6,303 bases of DNA, taken from Hoskinsella mucinilytica. GTDB lineage: Bacteria; Bacillota_I; Bacilli_A; Erysipelotrichales; Erysipelotrichaceae. A program made the position numbers and the translations under genes. The DNA is taken from the NCBI RefSeq assembly GCF_045223415.1, contig NZ_JBEQZJ010000082.1, forward strand, positions 1 through 6,303, in the 5' to 3' direction. This document shows positions 5,814 to 6,303 of this stretch, one piece after another. Position 1 is the first letter of the stretch. Each line of letters starts with the position of its first letter. Below the pieces are notes generated by a model. The model worked only from the letters and a program-made list of their open reading frames with translations. It was not told where the DNA came from and searched no databases.

Positions 5814-6303
5814 ATGCTAAATATATTTTTTTGTTATTCTGTTTTTTGGAGTATTATATTATTACTTTATAGTTTTCAATGGTCTGATTTATTAGTACAA
5901 TTAAATATTAATATTTTAATATTTATAATATTCACCATTCTTATGTCTGCATTAACTGGTTATCTTTTGAGAGATAAAATTAAAATACAAAAAAAAATAA
6001 GTGAAACTCATAAATCATCCTTTACATTATTGCTTGTTGTTTTTTTTGTCTTGGATTTATTATATGCAGGAAAAATTCCATTAGTATATTATTTAGAAAA
6101 CATTTCATATCACGAAGTAAATTTTGAAGGAATTCCTATTTTTCATAATCTGATAAACTCTTTAGGGATTTTTTATAGCTTTCACTTAAGTTATCTGTGT
6201 GTCTGTTATAAAAAAAAGAAATATTATATGGAAAATTTTTTGATTATTAGTTTTTACATTATTCTTTTACAAAGACAGAATATTTTTATCTGTATAATAG
6301 TAT
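5814..6303 (+). CDS. wzy: Wzy-like oligosaccharide repeat-unit polymerase (N-terminal part, cut by window edge)
   Basis: An open frame from ATG 5814 runs without a stop to the window edge, giving 163 residues of a protein that in its family is usually about 400 aa. It follows the previous TAA by one base and has AGGGAAGG (5800-5807) 6 nt upstream. Hydrophobic segments at about 5-21, 31-50, 69-86, 112-131 and 141-162 indicate a multi-pass membrane protein. GKIPL (86-90) followed by FEGIPIFHNL (104-113) matches the IPL...FGIP..H pattern common in O-antigen/capsule polymerases, which join exported repeat units at the outer face of the membrane. Position after several transferases fits. A Wzx flippase is less likely because of the FEGIPIFH motif and the lack of a MATE/Wzx-type N-terminus. 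The assignment would be firmer with the missing C-terminal half. Confidence 0.75.
   Translation, partial: MLNIFFCYSVFWSIILLLYSFQWSDLLVQLNINILIFIIFTILMSALTGYLLRDKIKIQKKISETHKSSFTLLLVVFFVLDLLYAGKIPLVYYLENISYHEVNFEGIPIFHNLINSLGIFYSFHLSYLCVCYKKKKYYMENFLIISFYIILLQRQNIFICIIV

Overview
The window is a section of a capsular or exopolysaccharide (Wzx/Wzy-type) biosynthesis locus, with all genes on the + strand. The low GC content, strong AAGGAGG-type ribosome binding sites, AGA and TTA codon preference and a LoaP-type NusG paralogue suggest a low-GC Gram-positive (Firmicutes). The genus cannot be named from sequence alone. The seven genes are tightly packed and look like one operon that enters from the left and runs off the right edge.

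Layout. Bases 1-75 hold what may be the tail of an upstream gene and a perfect 5-bp hairpin with a GUAA tetraloop. Next comes a membrane polyprenyl-phosphate sugar-1-phosphate transferase (76-1443), which would load the first sugar on the lipid carrier. It is fused by a TAATG overlap to a LoaP-like specialised NusG antiterminator (1443-1967). A 114-nt untranslated gap (1968-2081) follows, with a small hairpin and alternative pairings that end at a U-run. Then come four transferases: GT2 (2082-2933), GT2 (2930-3802), a WbsX/GH99-like protein (3865-4932) and a rhamnosyltransferase-like GT2 (4922-5812). The last gene (5814 to the edge) is a multi-pass membrane protein resembling a Wzy oligosaccharide repeat-unit polymerase. 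It is cut by the window.

How the genes work together (inference from the families). The first transferase makes lipid-PP-sugar on the inner membrane face. The cytoplasmic transferases extend it to a repeat unit of up to about five sugars within this window, and Wzy polymerises exported units. A flippase (Wzx) and sugar-nucleotide genes are expected outside the window. The LoaP-like protein would keep RNA polymerase going through this long AT-rich operon. The composition changes at about base 2080: the first two genes are richer in GC, and the transferase/polymerase block is very AT-rich. That fits a conserved head followed by an exchangeable serotype-type cassette.

I found no RNA genes, CRISPR arrays, insertion sequences or clear intrinsic terminators. 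The most interesting points are the possible LoaP RNA targets and attenuator-like leader, and two ten-codon minicistrons that each end in an ATGA overlap with the start of a transferase gene. No wholly new system is evident.
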